Positions 1 through 6,083 of a stretch of 11,305 nt of DNA are shown here, piece after piece. Position numbers and translations under genes: made by a program. Origin of the DNA: Elusimicrobiota bacterium (lineage in GTDB: Bacteria > Elusimicrobiota > Elusimicrobia > O2-12-FULL-59-9). The stretch covers positions 1 through 11,305 of the forward strand of contig JACQRQ010000176.1 in the NCBI GenBank assembly GCA_016206405.1, given 5' to 3'. Every line of letters begins with the position of its first letter. The stretch's first letter is position 1. The notes beneath the pieces were generated by a model. It searched no databases. It saw only the letters and a program-made list of their open reading frames with translations, and had not been told where the DNA came from.

Positions 1-307
1 ATTCGGCGCGGCTTCCCAGGGCGACCTCCAAAAACGGCTCATCCGAATGGTCGGGCAGGCGATGCGGCAACGGCGCGGTTGTCGCCGGCTCTCCCTCCGC
101 CGCGATCTGGGCCAGAAAATCGTCCACGGCCTGCGCGTCCAGATCAAACTTAGGCCGCAGAAGAACCTCCCGGTATTCCGCCAAGACCCTGGCGTCGTAA
201 CAGAGCGTCAGATCGCCCGACGCCGCTAAGCCGACGATGGAGCCCGGCGGCCCATAGGGATTGAGGAAGCCGGAGACGATGACGTTGGTGTCGAGGACGA
301 TTTTCAC
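1..307 (-). CDS. PIN-domain toxin (putative ribonuclease), 3' end cut by window
   Basis: Reading down from a GTG at 307 gives 102 codons with no stop, opening with MKIVLDTNVIVSGFLNP. That is the N terminus of the PIN_3/COG1569 family of toxin-antitoxin PIN proteins (metal-dependent RNases). Acidic residues fall where the PIN active site expects them: D6 in LDTN, E44 in VLAEYREVL, and D86/D89 in DHSDEPFLEVA. Family members are usually about 135-140 residues, so roughly the last quarter lies beyond the window. The GTG overlaps the antitoxin stop codon (GTGA, 304-307), and there is no separate ribosome binding site, so its translation is probably coupled to the antitoxin. No frameshift is visible. 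The RNA target cannot be told from sequence. Confidence 0.85.
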   Translation of the reverse strand, partial: MKIVLDTNVIVSGFLNPYGPPGSIVGLAASGDLTLCYDARVLAEYREVLLRPKFDLDAQAVDDFLAQIAAEGEPATTAPLPHRLPDHSDEPFLEVALGSRAE

Positions 308-591
308 CGCGCGCGCTTGCGGCGCGCCGCGCCGATCTCAGCGTTAATTGCCTGCAAAGATAGGCGGTCGCGTCCGGTCTTGACGGAGCGGACCCGCATC
401 TCCAGCAGGCCCAGCATGGCGCGGGCCCGGCGCACGCTCGTCAGCGTCCTCTCCAAGTTCGCTTCGGAGGCATAGGACAGCACTCCCACCGGCCGGCCCT
501 TGGAGGTGACGACCATGTCCTTTTCCTGCCGAAGTTCCCGCCAAATCTGCGCGGATTTGGAGCGAAGGTCCCTGACGCTTATGGTTTTCAT
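304..591 (-). CDS. Phd/YefM-type antitoxin
   Basis: This 95-residue protein opens MKTISVRDLRSKSAQIWREL, the pattern of Phd/YefM antitoxins. The N-terminal half, with MVVTSKGRPVGVLSY at about residues 25-39, is the DNA-binding/dimer fold. The C-terminal half is basic and helical and would be the part that masks the toxin. An open frame extends upstream to 660, but the ATG at 591 has GGAGA (596-600) at good spacing, and the extra residues (MVLKNMALWC...) do not resemble the family and would span the promoter. The stop overlaps the toxin start by 4 bp, so the two form a co-translated pair. Antitoxins of this family normally repress their own operon; the inverted repeat just upstream would suit that. 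Confidence 0.85.
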   Translation of the reverse strand: MKTISVRDLRSKSAQIWRELRQEKDMVVTSKGRPVGVLSYASEANLERTLTSVRRARAMLGLLEMRVRSVKTGRDRLSLQAINAEIGAARRKRAR

Positions 592-601
592 TGTGTCTCC
601 T

Positions 602-621
602 AGTGACGCACATTCGTCACT
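602..621. promoter_or_regulatory. Inverted repeat, probable antitoxin operator
   Basis: A perfect 7-bp inverted repeat, AGTGACG and CGTCACT, is separated by 6 bases. It lies in the leader of the antitoxin gene and covers the predicted transcription start (about 619). Phd/YefM antitoxins repress by binding short palindromes at this position, so autoregulation is the natural reading. This is an inference from position and symmetry. Confidence 0.5.
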
Positions 622-625
622 CATA

Positions 626-654
626 AGCGTACACCATAAAGCCATATTTTTCAA
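626..654 (-). promoter_or_regulatory. Predicted sigma70-type promoter of the toxin-antitoxin pair
   Basis: On the minus strand, TTGAAA (654-649) and TACGCT (631-626) are 17 bases apart. The predicted start near 619 leaves a leader of about 28 bases carrying a ribosome binding site. The -10 is imperfect but keeps the key T, A and final T. Confidence 0.45.
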
Positions 655-770
655 GACCACGGATCTTTGCCGCCCAGGCGGTAGGAGGCGGCTTTGGTGG
701 AGCCCTCCCTGACAACCAGACCGGCGCCCAAAAGCGGTTTCAGGAGCTTGCTCAGTCCGTAGGAGAAGCG
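651..770 (-). pseudogene. Remnant of a winged-helix (HTH) protein, C-terminal piece
   Basis: Thirty-nine sense codons end in TGA at 653-651 and read ...SYGLSKLLKPLLGAGLV, then VREGSTKAASYRLGGKDPWS. This resembles the recognition helix and wing of a winged-helix regulator (compare L-x-x-L-x-x-A-G-L-V in MarR/ArsR-like proteins). Directly upstream in the same frame is a TAG (773-771), and I could not recover the rest of a domain in any frame between 774 and 1000. There is no start codon or ribosome binding site for the piece. Its stop lies on the -35 box of the antitoxin promoter. It is best read as a decayed gene end; chance coding-like sequence is the alternative. Confidence 0.4.
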
Positions 771-771
771 C

Positions 772-815
772 TAATTGTCAACTAATTGTTGACTTAATTG
801 TCGCGGTCAACGCGA
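772..815. repeat. Three TAATTGT words and two small palindromes
   Basis: TAATTGT occurs at 772-778, 783-789 and 795-801, that is 11 and 12 bases apart, about one helical turn. Within this, GTCAAC (777-782) and GTTGAC (788-793) form a perfect 6-bp inverted repeat, and TCGCG/CGCGA (801-815) a 5-bp one. Helically phased words are typical of cooperative repressor sites; no regulator can be assigned. Confidence 0.5.
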
Positions 816-926
816 TTATTCTGCGGAGTTTCTATCGGAGTCCCTCGTGAGCTTTTGGGACCGGTGGCCAATGTTATACTCTCCCACGTAGGAGCGCCGG
901 GGCTTGGGATTGGCCGGGGTGATGCT

Positions 927-966
927 TATCACGAATAATTGCCGTATTTGTCAATTACTCGTGATA
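927..966. repeat. 40-bp near-perfect palindrome
   Basis: Arms TATCACGAATAATTG (927-941) and CAATTACTCGTGATA (952-966) match at 14 of 15 positions around a 10-base spacer. No T-run follows, so it does not look like an intrinsic terminator. The inner part of each arm contains TAATTG/CAATTA, the same core as the phased words at 772-801. A regulator operator or the relic of a small mobile element are both possible. Confidence 0.65.
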
Positions 967-984
967 TTGATTGCGTGAAATCAA
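967..984. repeat. Perfect 6-bp inverted repeat next to the large palindrome
   Basis: TTGATT (967-972) and AATCAA (979-984) flank GCGTGA. It starts on the base after the 40-bp palindrome ends, so the two may form one composite site. No gene starts nearby except the large plus-strand gene at 1126. Confidence 0.4.
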
Positions 985-1005
985 ATTTATTAATCAGCGG
1001 CGTCT

Positions 1006-1064
1006 CTGAATTGAGCTGAACGTGAAGTTTTATGCTTCCCCAAGGCAGGCCGGTTTGTCCGCAT
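1006..1064 (+). repeat. Direct repeat, copy 1
   Basis: This segment aligns without gaps to 4044-4102 at 53 of 59 positions (offset 3038). In copy 2 it covers 26 bases of leader plus the first 11 codons of the small zinc-ribbon gene. Here the same frame reads MLPQGRPVCPH, then GSRFFRGGG, and stops at a TGA (1092-1094), so copy 1 is a broken gene start. The similarity ends abruptly after 1064. Confidence 0.85.
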
Positions 1065-1090
1065 GGCTCGCGGTTTTTTCGAGGCGGCGG

Positions 1091-1119
1091 TTGAAATTTT
1101 TCAGAAAAACGTCTATCCT
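1091..1119 (+). promoter_or_regulatory. Sigma70-type promoter with leaderless geometry
   Basis: TTGAAA (1091-1096), a 17-base spacer, then TATCCT (1114-1119). Transcription should start about 7 bases on, at 1125-1127, which is the ATG of the large gene (1126). No Shine-Dalgarno sequence lies before that ATG. The box shares 24 of 29 bases with the promoter at 4388-4416. Confidence 0.6.
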
Positions 1120-1125
1120 TCCAGC

Positions 1126-4020
1126 ATGTCCGCTCCGAGCGTAAGGGCCCTTGTGGCGCCGGTTCTCACAGCCGTCCTATGGCTGGCATTCTGTGGCGGG
1201 GGCGCGGCCGGCGAATCCGAGGGCTCTCAGAAATCGGTCAAGCTGCTGTATCTGGGGGCCATCGGCTACGGCTTCGGCTTTGATTTCGTCAATCCCATCA
1301 ACCAGCTTCTTCATATCTCCGGAGACAAGAGCAAATCGGAAAGATTGAAAGAGGGCCTGATCTTCAGGTCTGGAAACCGCTATCTATTGGATTCTCCGGA
1401 CGGGATCGGCAGGAAGGATTTGCCGCGCGAGATAGGCCGCGAGGCGAGCCGCAAAAGGATCGTCGTTTTGGAGACGCCGCGCTCCATCCTGGCGCCGGAG
1501 CCGCAATTCGGCGATTATCCCATCGTGGACAAGCTCTTCGGGATCACCCGAGCCTGGGGGACGAACGGCTGGTTTCAACCGGGGGTACGGAAACGGCAGG
1601 CCGAGATCATAGAGTTTGAGGATGCCTCCGGCAGGCGGTTTCAGGCTCTGGAGATGCCGGAAAAGCTGGAAGGGGGATTTTGGCATCGCAATCTCCGCGA
1701 CGTCTATCGGTTGAATATCGAGGGTCAATCGGTGGGGGTGACCATCATCAGCAAGCCCTTGGGAGGGCATTCCAAGATCATCCCGGCTTTTGAGAAGAGG
1801 CTTGGGGAGCTGCAGGAGGAGCCGCTTAAGCTCAATTTGGGAAATTGGGTTGAGCGGGAGGAATGGGCCCGGGAATGGGGCTTCGATCCGGGGCTGTATA
1901 TTCAAGCCTTAGACGAGCTGAAAGTGGAGCGGCTCGCCTTCCATCCATCCGACTTGAGGCGCTTTTGGGGAGACGCCGCGCTCCTGAACCGGCAGAACAA
2001 ATCAAGCCGGCCGTTTGTCTTTGTCGGCGCCAACCTGGAAACGAAGGACTCCTCAGAGGGCAAGCCGATTGAGCCCTATGTGATCCGGGAGATGAACGGC
2101 ATCCGCATCGGAATCATGTCTTTGGTATCGCCCAAATGGGAATCTGATTTCGCCCAGCATAACCTGCCGGTCCAGATCAAAGACCCGATCCGCGCGGCTC
2201 AGGAAATCGCCGATGAGCTAAAGGGAAACCATCGGGTGGACGTTCTGGTCGCCGTCTCCTATCTCAGGAGCGATGAGGAGATGCGTCTGACCTCGGAGGT
2301 CAAGGGCATCGACATCCTGCTGGGCCGGGAAGTGGAGGAGGCGGCGACCAAGCGCCGCAGGGTCGTGGAGCTCAAGCATTGGAATGAGGAATACCACACC
2401 CAACCGGCCCTAATCGCTTACCGGCCGGAGCACAGCTTCGGGGAGATCACGCTGGGTTTTAGCCCGGGCGAAGCGGAGGCGGAGCTGGCGTCGGTCATCG
2501 AGGAGACGCCGGGGCCTATCGGCGCGGACCGGCCTGAGACCGAAAAACTGCATATGCTGGTGGATGCGATGATCGACTCGGAGCTCGCGCCGCAGGAGAG
2601 CGTCCTGCCGGATCCGAACAGGCTGTGGCCCGGACACGGGCAGTACCGCACCATCGAAACCTACAATTTGGGCGCCGGCATACTGCGCCGCGCGGCTCAG
2701 ACGGAGGTCGCCCTGGTCGGCGTCAATGTCCGCCTGTCGAACACCGGCGGCGAGGTGCCGGCGAATATCGTGCGGCAGTGGTTTTCTTCCGAAAAGAAAA
2801 TGATGACCGTCAAGCTGCCCGGCCATGCGCTGCGCGCCCTGATGAAGAATATCGATTTCCAGGCGGTTCCCGTCGAGAAGGAGGCGGTGCCTCCAGAGGT
2901 GAAGTACGGGCAGCGGACCTGGCTGGCGGCCGCCGGCCTGGACGAGAACGGCTTGGTGAACGGTTTGCCCATCCAGGAGGAGGAATACTACACGGTCGCC
3001 TTGACCGATGATTTATTGCGGCAGCCGGAGGACCTGCCCGCGCTGCGGCACGCGGCGGAGACGACCGAATCGGACTTGGTCATCGACAAGCTGGTGGTTG
3101 ACTGGCTCAAGCAGAGAAAAAGGCGCTATGAAATGGAGGCGGGCGTCAGTTCCAAAGAGACGGCGCTGCGCGAGTACGAGGAGGATATCCGCTCGCTGGC
3201 GGAAGGCCGGGCCGCGGAGAGGCCGGTGTGGCGGCTGAACCTGCGCAACCTCTCGTTTGAGTTCGCCAACACCCGGGTGCAAAACGCCGCGCCCTTCAAC
3301 CAGGTCCGCAACGCCCGCATTCGATCGCTCGACCAGATCCTCGTCCAGGCTTCTTCTCAACTTTTTTCGGAGTTTCACTGGAAGGATTTCCGGCTGGACG
3401 CAGGCGTCTCGGCCGATTACGGACGGGTGACGCTGAAACCGGCGGGCTCCCCCGCGATCGACAACGAAACCATCGACCAGGTTATTCTGGAGACCGAGCT
3501 GCGCTACAAGGCTTTGGAGTTCGGCCGGGGCTACGGCCGTCACCACCTGGGGCCCTTTGTCAATCTGGCCTACGACACGGAGTTCACCCGGCCCGAGACT
3601 CTGCCCCGGCGCAAGCTCCTCCGGGTCCAGCCGGGCGTGAAGGTGTTTGAGGGGAGCCTTCTGCAGGAGTTCCGCCTGGGGGGCGTGATTGAAAGCGATT
3701 ATTCCACCGGGGCCGCGAGCACGCTCTACGGCTGGGAGACCGGGCTTGTCTGGAGTTCGCCTGTGCCGGGTTCGCCCATGCGCGTCAAGGCCGTCTTAAG
3801 CTACCGGCAGTTCGCCCCGAGCCGGTTCGACACGCTGGACGATTTGAAGCGCGAATTGGGGGTCAACCTGCGGTTTCAGATGCCGATTCTGGGGAACCTG
3901 AGGCTGAGCCCGTTTGTGGACTTTTATCTCTTCCAGGGAAAGCTCGTGCCGGAGACGGGGCACAACCTGGTCTTCGGCGTGGCCCTGGACTACTCCCGCC
4001 TATGGAAGCCGGTTTTCTAA
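1126..4020 (+). CDS. Exported degenerate 5'-nucleotidase-like protein fused to a C-terminal outer-membrane beta-barrel
   Basis: A protein of 964 residues. Residues 1-30 (MSAPSVRALVAPVLTAVLW..., ending GGGAAG) form a signal peptide. Residues 37-460 follow the metallophosphoesterase part of UshA/5'-nucleotidase proteins: GANLE at 302 with PYVIREMNGIRIGIMSL is the family's ANv...PYvI.e.nG.kIGviG segment. The expected metal-ligand motifs are replaced: LYLGAIG for the NDxHG strand, AFHPSD for the NHE motif, AVSYLR for LSHLG, and LLGREVEE (399-405) for GGHSH. Residues 463-630 resemble the 5_nucleotid_C domain (NLGAGILRRAAQTEVALVGVN..., YYTVALTDDLL). A charged helical linker (640-700) leads to about 264 residues of alternating beta-strand pattern ending in WKPVF, as in outer-membrane barrels. 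An upstream ATG at 1063 is open, but it would place the promoter inside the gene and hide the signal peptide. Probable role: binding or scaffolding at the outer membrane rather than catalysis. Confidence 0.75.
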   Translation: MSAPSVRALVAPVLTAVLWLAFCGGGAAGESEGSQKSVKLLYLGAIGYGFGFDFVNPINQLLHISGDKSKSERLKEGLIFRSGNRYLLDSPDGIGRKDLPREIGREASRKRIVVLETPRSILAPEPQFGDYPIVDKLFGITRAWGTNGWFQPGVRKRQAEIIEFEDASGRRFQALEMPEKLEGGFWHRNLRDVYRLNIEGQSVGVTIISKPLGGHSKIIPAFEKRLGELQEEPLKLNLGNWVEREEWAREWGFDPGLYIQALDELKVERLAFHPSDLRRFWGDAALLNRQNKSSRPFVFVGANLETKDSSEGKPIEPYVIREMNGIRIGIMSLVSPKWESDFAQHNLPVQIKDPIRAAQEIADELKGNHRVDVLVAVSYLRSDEEMRLTSEVKGIDILLGREVEEAATKRRRVVELKHWNEEYHTQPALIAYRPEHSFGEITLGFSPGEAEAELASVIEETPGPIGADRPETEKLHMLVDAMIDSELAPQESVLPDPNRLWPGHGQYRTIETYNLGAGILRRAAQTEVALVGVNVRLSNTGGEVPANIVRQWFSSEKKMMTVKLPGHALRALMKNIDFQAVPVEKEAVPPEVKYGQRTWLAAAGLDENGLVNGLPIQEEEYYTVALTDDLLRQPEDLPALRHAAETTESDLVIDKLVVDWLKQRKRRYEMEAGVSSKETALREYEEDIRSLAEGRAAERPVWRLNLRNLSFEFANTRVQNAAPFNQVRNARIRSLDQILVQASSQLFSEFHWKDFRLDAGVSADYGRVTLKPAGSPAIDNETIDQVILETELRYKALEFGRGYGRHHLGPFVNLAYDTEFTRPETLPRRKLLRVQPGVKVFEGSLLQEFRLGGVIESDYSTGAASTLYGWETGLVWSSPVPGSPMRVKAVLSYRQFAPSRFDTLDDLKRELGVNLRFQMPILGNLRLSPFVDFYLFQGKLVPETGHNLVFGVALDYSRLWKPVF

Positions 4021-4038
4021 GAGGCGGGAGTCTTTGTT
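3992..4038 (+). terminator. Intrinsic terminator overlapping the end of the large gene
   Basis: Perfect 10-bp arms ACTCCCGCCT (3992-4001) and AGGCGGGAGT (4022-4031) surround a 20-base loop and are followed by CTTTGTT. The first arm and the loop encode the last residues and the stop codon. The long loop and short T-run suggest moderate strength. It separates the large gene from the small gene downstream. Confidence 0.65.
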
Positions 4039-4043
4039 GCCCC

Positions 4044-4102
4044 CTGGATCGAGTTGAACGCGAAGTTTTATGCTCCCCCAAGGCAGGGCGGTTTGTCCGC
4101 AT
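4044..4102 (+). repeat. Direct repeat, copy 2
   Basis: Partner of 1006-1064 (53 of 59 identical, no gaps). It covers the leader and first 11 codons of the zinc-ribbon gene starting at 4070. Only two of the six differences lie in the coding part, one of them silent (CTT/CTC) and one Pro to Ala. Confidence 0.85.
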
Positions 4103-4372
4103 TGTTTTCATGAATTTTCCAAGCCGGTCTATTTGATCGTCATCGGCTGGAGAACCTATTTTAGGACCGGAACATGGCCCGTGGCGGGGCCGTGCCTGGT
4201 TTGCGGCGAGCTTCTTTTGACGGAGCTGCTGGTGGAAGGGGAGTACGACGCCGGCCGGCCGGCGCCCGCTTGGGAAAACTGGGCGGCGGGCCACCCCCGG
4301 CTCTTGCTCTTAGGGGCCGTGGTCTTTTTGGCCACAGCTTTCGGCTTTATTTTTTGGGCGTGGAAAGGGTGA
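4070..4372 (+). CDS. Small membrane-anchored zinc-ribbon protein
   Basis: A 100-residue protein of unknown function. Two cysteine pairs, C9-P-H-C12 and C42-L-V-C45-G, are spaced as in a zinc ribbon. A Trp/Pro-rich stretch (64-76) leads to one hydrophobic helix (LLLLGAVVFLATAFGFIFW, 78-96) with a short basic end, so the zinc ribbon is probably held at the inner membrane. The ATG at 4070 has only a weak GAAG upstream; no promoter is clear, although the terminator at 3992-4038 lies just before it. The frame is supported by the cysteine pattern and by the largely conservative changes in the repeat. It does not match a family I can name. Confidence 0.6.
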   Translation: MLPQGRAVCPHCFHEFSKPVYLIVIGWRTYFRTGTWPVAGPCLVCGELLLTELLVEGEYDAGRPAPAWENWAAGHPRLLLLGAVVFLATAFGFIFWAWKG

Positions 4373-4387
4373 TTGAAAAAAATCGGC

Positions 4388-4416
4388 TTGAAATTTGCCC
4401 TAAAAACCTCTATCCT
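4388..4416 (+). promoter_or_regulatory. Sigma70-type promoter of the radical SAM gene
   Basis: TTGAAA (4388-4393), 17 bases, TATCCT (4411-4416). Transcription would start near 4423, giving a leader of about 35 bases before the ATG at 4458. Besides the hexamers, the spacer shares TTT...AAAAAC.TC with the promoter at 1091-1119. Confidence 0.6.
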
Positions 4417-4419
4417 ATA

Positions 4420-4434
4420 GTGTCCGGCGGTTAG
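4420..4434 (+). other. Possible four-codon leader mini-ORF
   Basis: GTG-TCC-GGC-GGT-TAG starts just after the -10 box, where leaderless starts lie at 1126 and 6180 (both ATG-TCC). It ends 23 bases before the radical SAM start. It might be a decayed leaderless start or a minimal leader peptide, or simply chance. The predicted transcription start falls on or just after the GTG, which weakens it. Confidence 0.2.
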
Positions 4435-4443
4435 GATTGAGAC

Positions 4444-4449
4444 GAGGTG
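4444..4449 (+). promoter_or_regulatory. Ribosome binding site that fixes the radical SAM start
   Basis: GAGGTG, a strong Shine-Dalgarno core, lies 8 bases before the ATG at 4458. It argues against the in-frame TTG at 4437, which lies upstream of it. Confidence 0.75.
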
Positions 4450-4457
4450 GCGGCAAA

Positions 4458-6074
4458 ATGTTCGCATCGTTATTGAACGGAAATAAGAGAAAACTTCCGA
4501 CCCTTCAGGAATTCATCGATCGTGGCTTCGCGCCGGCCGGCGGCGTCACCGACATTCTCCTGATATTCCCGCCGACCTCGGTCGCCGACCGCTACGGCAA
4601 GGCGGACGTGGGCGACGCCGGAGGGGATTTGCCGCCTTTGGGCGTGACCACCATCGCCGCGTATCTGCGCGAGAAGGGCTTCGGCGTCGGCCTTTTGGAT
4701 GGCTGCGGCCTCGGCCTTGGCCACAATCAAATCATCGACATCATCCGCGCCAAGGATCCCAAGGCGGTCGGAATTTCATCAACGACCTACGCGCTGCCCA
4801 GCGGCTTGGCCCTGGCCCGGCGCATCCGCAGTGAATTTCCCGACAAGCTCGTCATCCTGGGGGGGGCGCACGCCAACGCGGTGCCTTTGGAGTCCGCCCA
4901 GGACTATCCGGAATTCGACCTGGTGGTTTACGGCGAGGGCGAGTTGAGCGCGGAGCAAATTTTAGGGGAGTATAAAAAACTCGGCTACGACCGGACGTCC
5001 TTTTTAGAGGGCGAGGCGTTTTTAAGCGGCGTCAAAGGCATCGTTTACCGCAACGCCGGCGGGTGCGTTCTCAACCCGGAGATGCCCAACATCAAAAACC
5101 TCGACACGCTTCCCTTGCCGGCCAGGGATTTGCTGCCGATGGAAATTTATCTGCCGCTTCCCAACCAATACAAGAAGCCTCCCGTCGTCCATATGGTGGT
5201 CATCCGCGGCTGTCCGTATGCCTGCTCTTTCTGCGACCAGGCCGGGACCGGCGGCAGGACGCGCAGCCCCGCAAAAGCCGTGGAGGAGATCGTGCACGTG
5301 GTGGAAAAGTACGGCGCCCGGGAAATCTCTTTTTGGGACGACACGATGAGCTTCAACCGGGTGTGGATGCGCAAGTTCTGCCAACTGCTCATCGAGGCCG
5401 ACACGGGGGTCATTTGGAGCTGCTACGCGGCCGTCAACACCGTGGACCGGCAGCTTTTGGATTTGATGCATAAGGCCGGCTGCTGGAATATCTTCTACGG
5501 CATCGAGACGGGAGTCCCGGAGTTGATGAAAAACATCGAGTCCCACCGTAAAAACACCTCGCCGGATAAAATCCGCAAGACCATGCAGGAAACCAAGGAT
5601 GCCGGCATCGAAATCCGGGGCTCTTTCATGATCGCGCTTCCGGGCGAGACGCCGGAGCTGGCCGCGGAGACGATCAAGTTCGCCATCGAGCTGGATCCCG
5701 ACTACGCCCAGTTCAGCATCACGACGCCCTATCCGGGCACCCACCTTTACGACGACATCAAGCAAGGCAAGTGGGGCAAGTTGACCACCACCGATTTTTC
5801 CGAGTTTCAAGGCTGGAACGTCGTTTTTTTGCCAAACGGCTACAAAAGCCAGAAGGAAGTCTGGGAGATGGAGCGCAAGGCCTTCCGCAGCTTCTACTTC
5901 CGGCCCAAATATATTCTTAAAAAATTCCTCCAAACGCGCTCGCTGGAGGATATTAAGAGATATTTCAAAGGGTTGAGGCTGCTCATCGGCGGCTTCGCCT
6001 ACGGCCCCATGCCGCCCCACATCCGCGAGGTGGAGGGGCGCACGCCCGGCCCCGAGGCCCGCGTCCTGCATTAA
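4458..6074 (+). CDS. B12-binding-domain radical SAM enzyme
   Basis: A 538-residue cytosolic enzyme. Residues about 33-190 form a cobalamin-binding fold: DILLIFPP, GDLPPLGVTTIAAYLREKGF, VGISSTTY, LVILGGAHAN, and the closing VVYGEGE. The base-off histidine motif DxHxxG is not seen, as is common in this group. The radical SAM barrel follows, with C252-x3-C256-x2-C259 (RGCPYACSFC) binding the 4Fe-4S cluster, then SFWDDT, FYGIETG and SFMIALPGETPE, which correspond to later strands of the barrel. The C-terminal 100 residues (FRSFYFRPKYILKKFLQT) match the helical tail of BchE/HpnJ-like proteins. Such enzymes methylate unreactive carbons or cyclise and oxidise lipids, pigments or antibiotics; the substrate here is unknown. 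It stands alone with its own promoter, with no biosynthetic partner in the window. Confidence 0.9.
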   Translation: MFASLLNGNKRKLPTLQEFIDRGFAPAGGVTDILLIFPPTSVADRYGKADVGDAGGDLPPLGVTTIAAYLREKGFGVGLLDGCGLGLGHNQIIDIIRAKDPKAVGISSTTYALPSGLALARRIRSEFPDKLVILGGAHANAVPLESAQDYPEFDLVVYGEGELSAEQILGEYKKLGYDRTSFLEGEAFLSGVKGIVYRNAGGCVLNPEMPNIKNLDTLPLPARDLLPMEIYLPLPNQYKKPPVVHMVVIRGCPYACSFCDQAGTGGRTRSPAKAVEEIVHVVEKYGAREISFWDDTMSFNRVWMRKFCQLLIEADTGVIWSCYAAVNTVDRQLLDLMHKAGCWNIFYGIETGVPELMKNIESHRKNTSPDKIRKTMQETKDAGIEIRGSFMIALPGETPELAAETIKFAIELDPDYAQFSITTPYPGTHLYDDIKQGKWGKLTTTDFSEFQGWNVVFLPNGYKSQKEVWEMERKAFRSFYFRPKYILKKFLQTRSLEDIKRYFKGLRLLIGGFAYGPMPPHIREVEGRTPGPEARVLH

Positions 6075-6083
6075 TTTAGCGTA

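Larger units (their letters stand above)
771..1007. other. Gene-free stretch with clustered inverted repeats
   Basis: No convincing gene lies here on either strand. The stretch is richer in A and T than its surroundings and holds four separate inverted repeats (777-793, 801-815, 927-966, 967-984) plus three spaced TAATTGT words. A TATACT (875-880) looks like a -10 box, but has no good -35 and no start codon at the expected distance. Confidence 0.6.

Noticed and set aside
861..900. TATACT as a promoter plus the short CTCC/GGAG palindrome
   Set aside because: No acceptable -35 at 16-18 bases and no gene start downstream; the palindrome is only 4 bp per arm.
772..984. CRISPR array or origin of replication
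   Set aside because: The words are short, few and without equal spacers, and there are no DnaA-box-like clusters.
1063..1125. Upstream in-frame ATG extending the large gene by 21 residues
   Set aside because: It would put a well-formed promoter inside the coding region and bury the signal peptide; part of it lies in the direct repeat, which is coded in another frame in copy 2.
4437..4457. TTG start for the radical SAM gene
   Set aside because: The GAGGTG ribosome binding site at 4444-4449 lies inside this extension and is ideally spaced for the ATG at 4458.
5022..6071. Long minus-strand open frame (349 codons) opposite the radical SAM gene
   Set aside because: It mirrors the codon structure of a clearly real gene in GC-rich DNA, shows no family pattern, and has no ribosome binding site.
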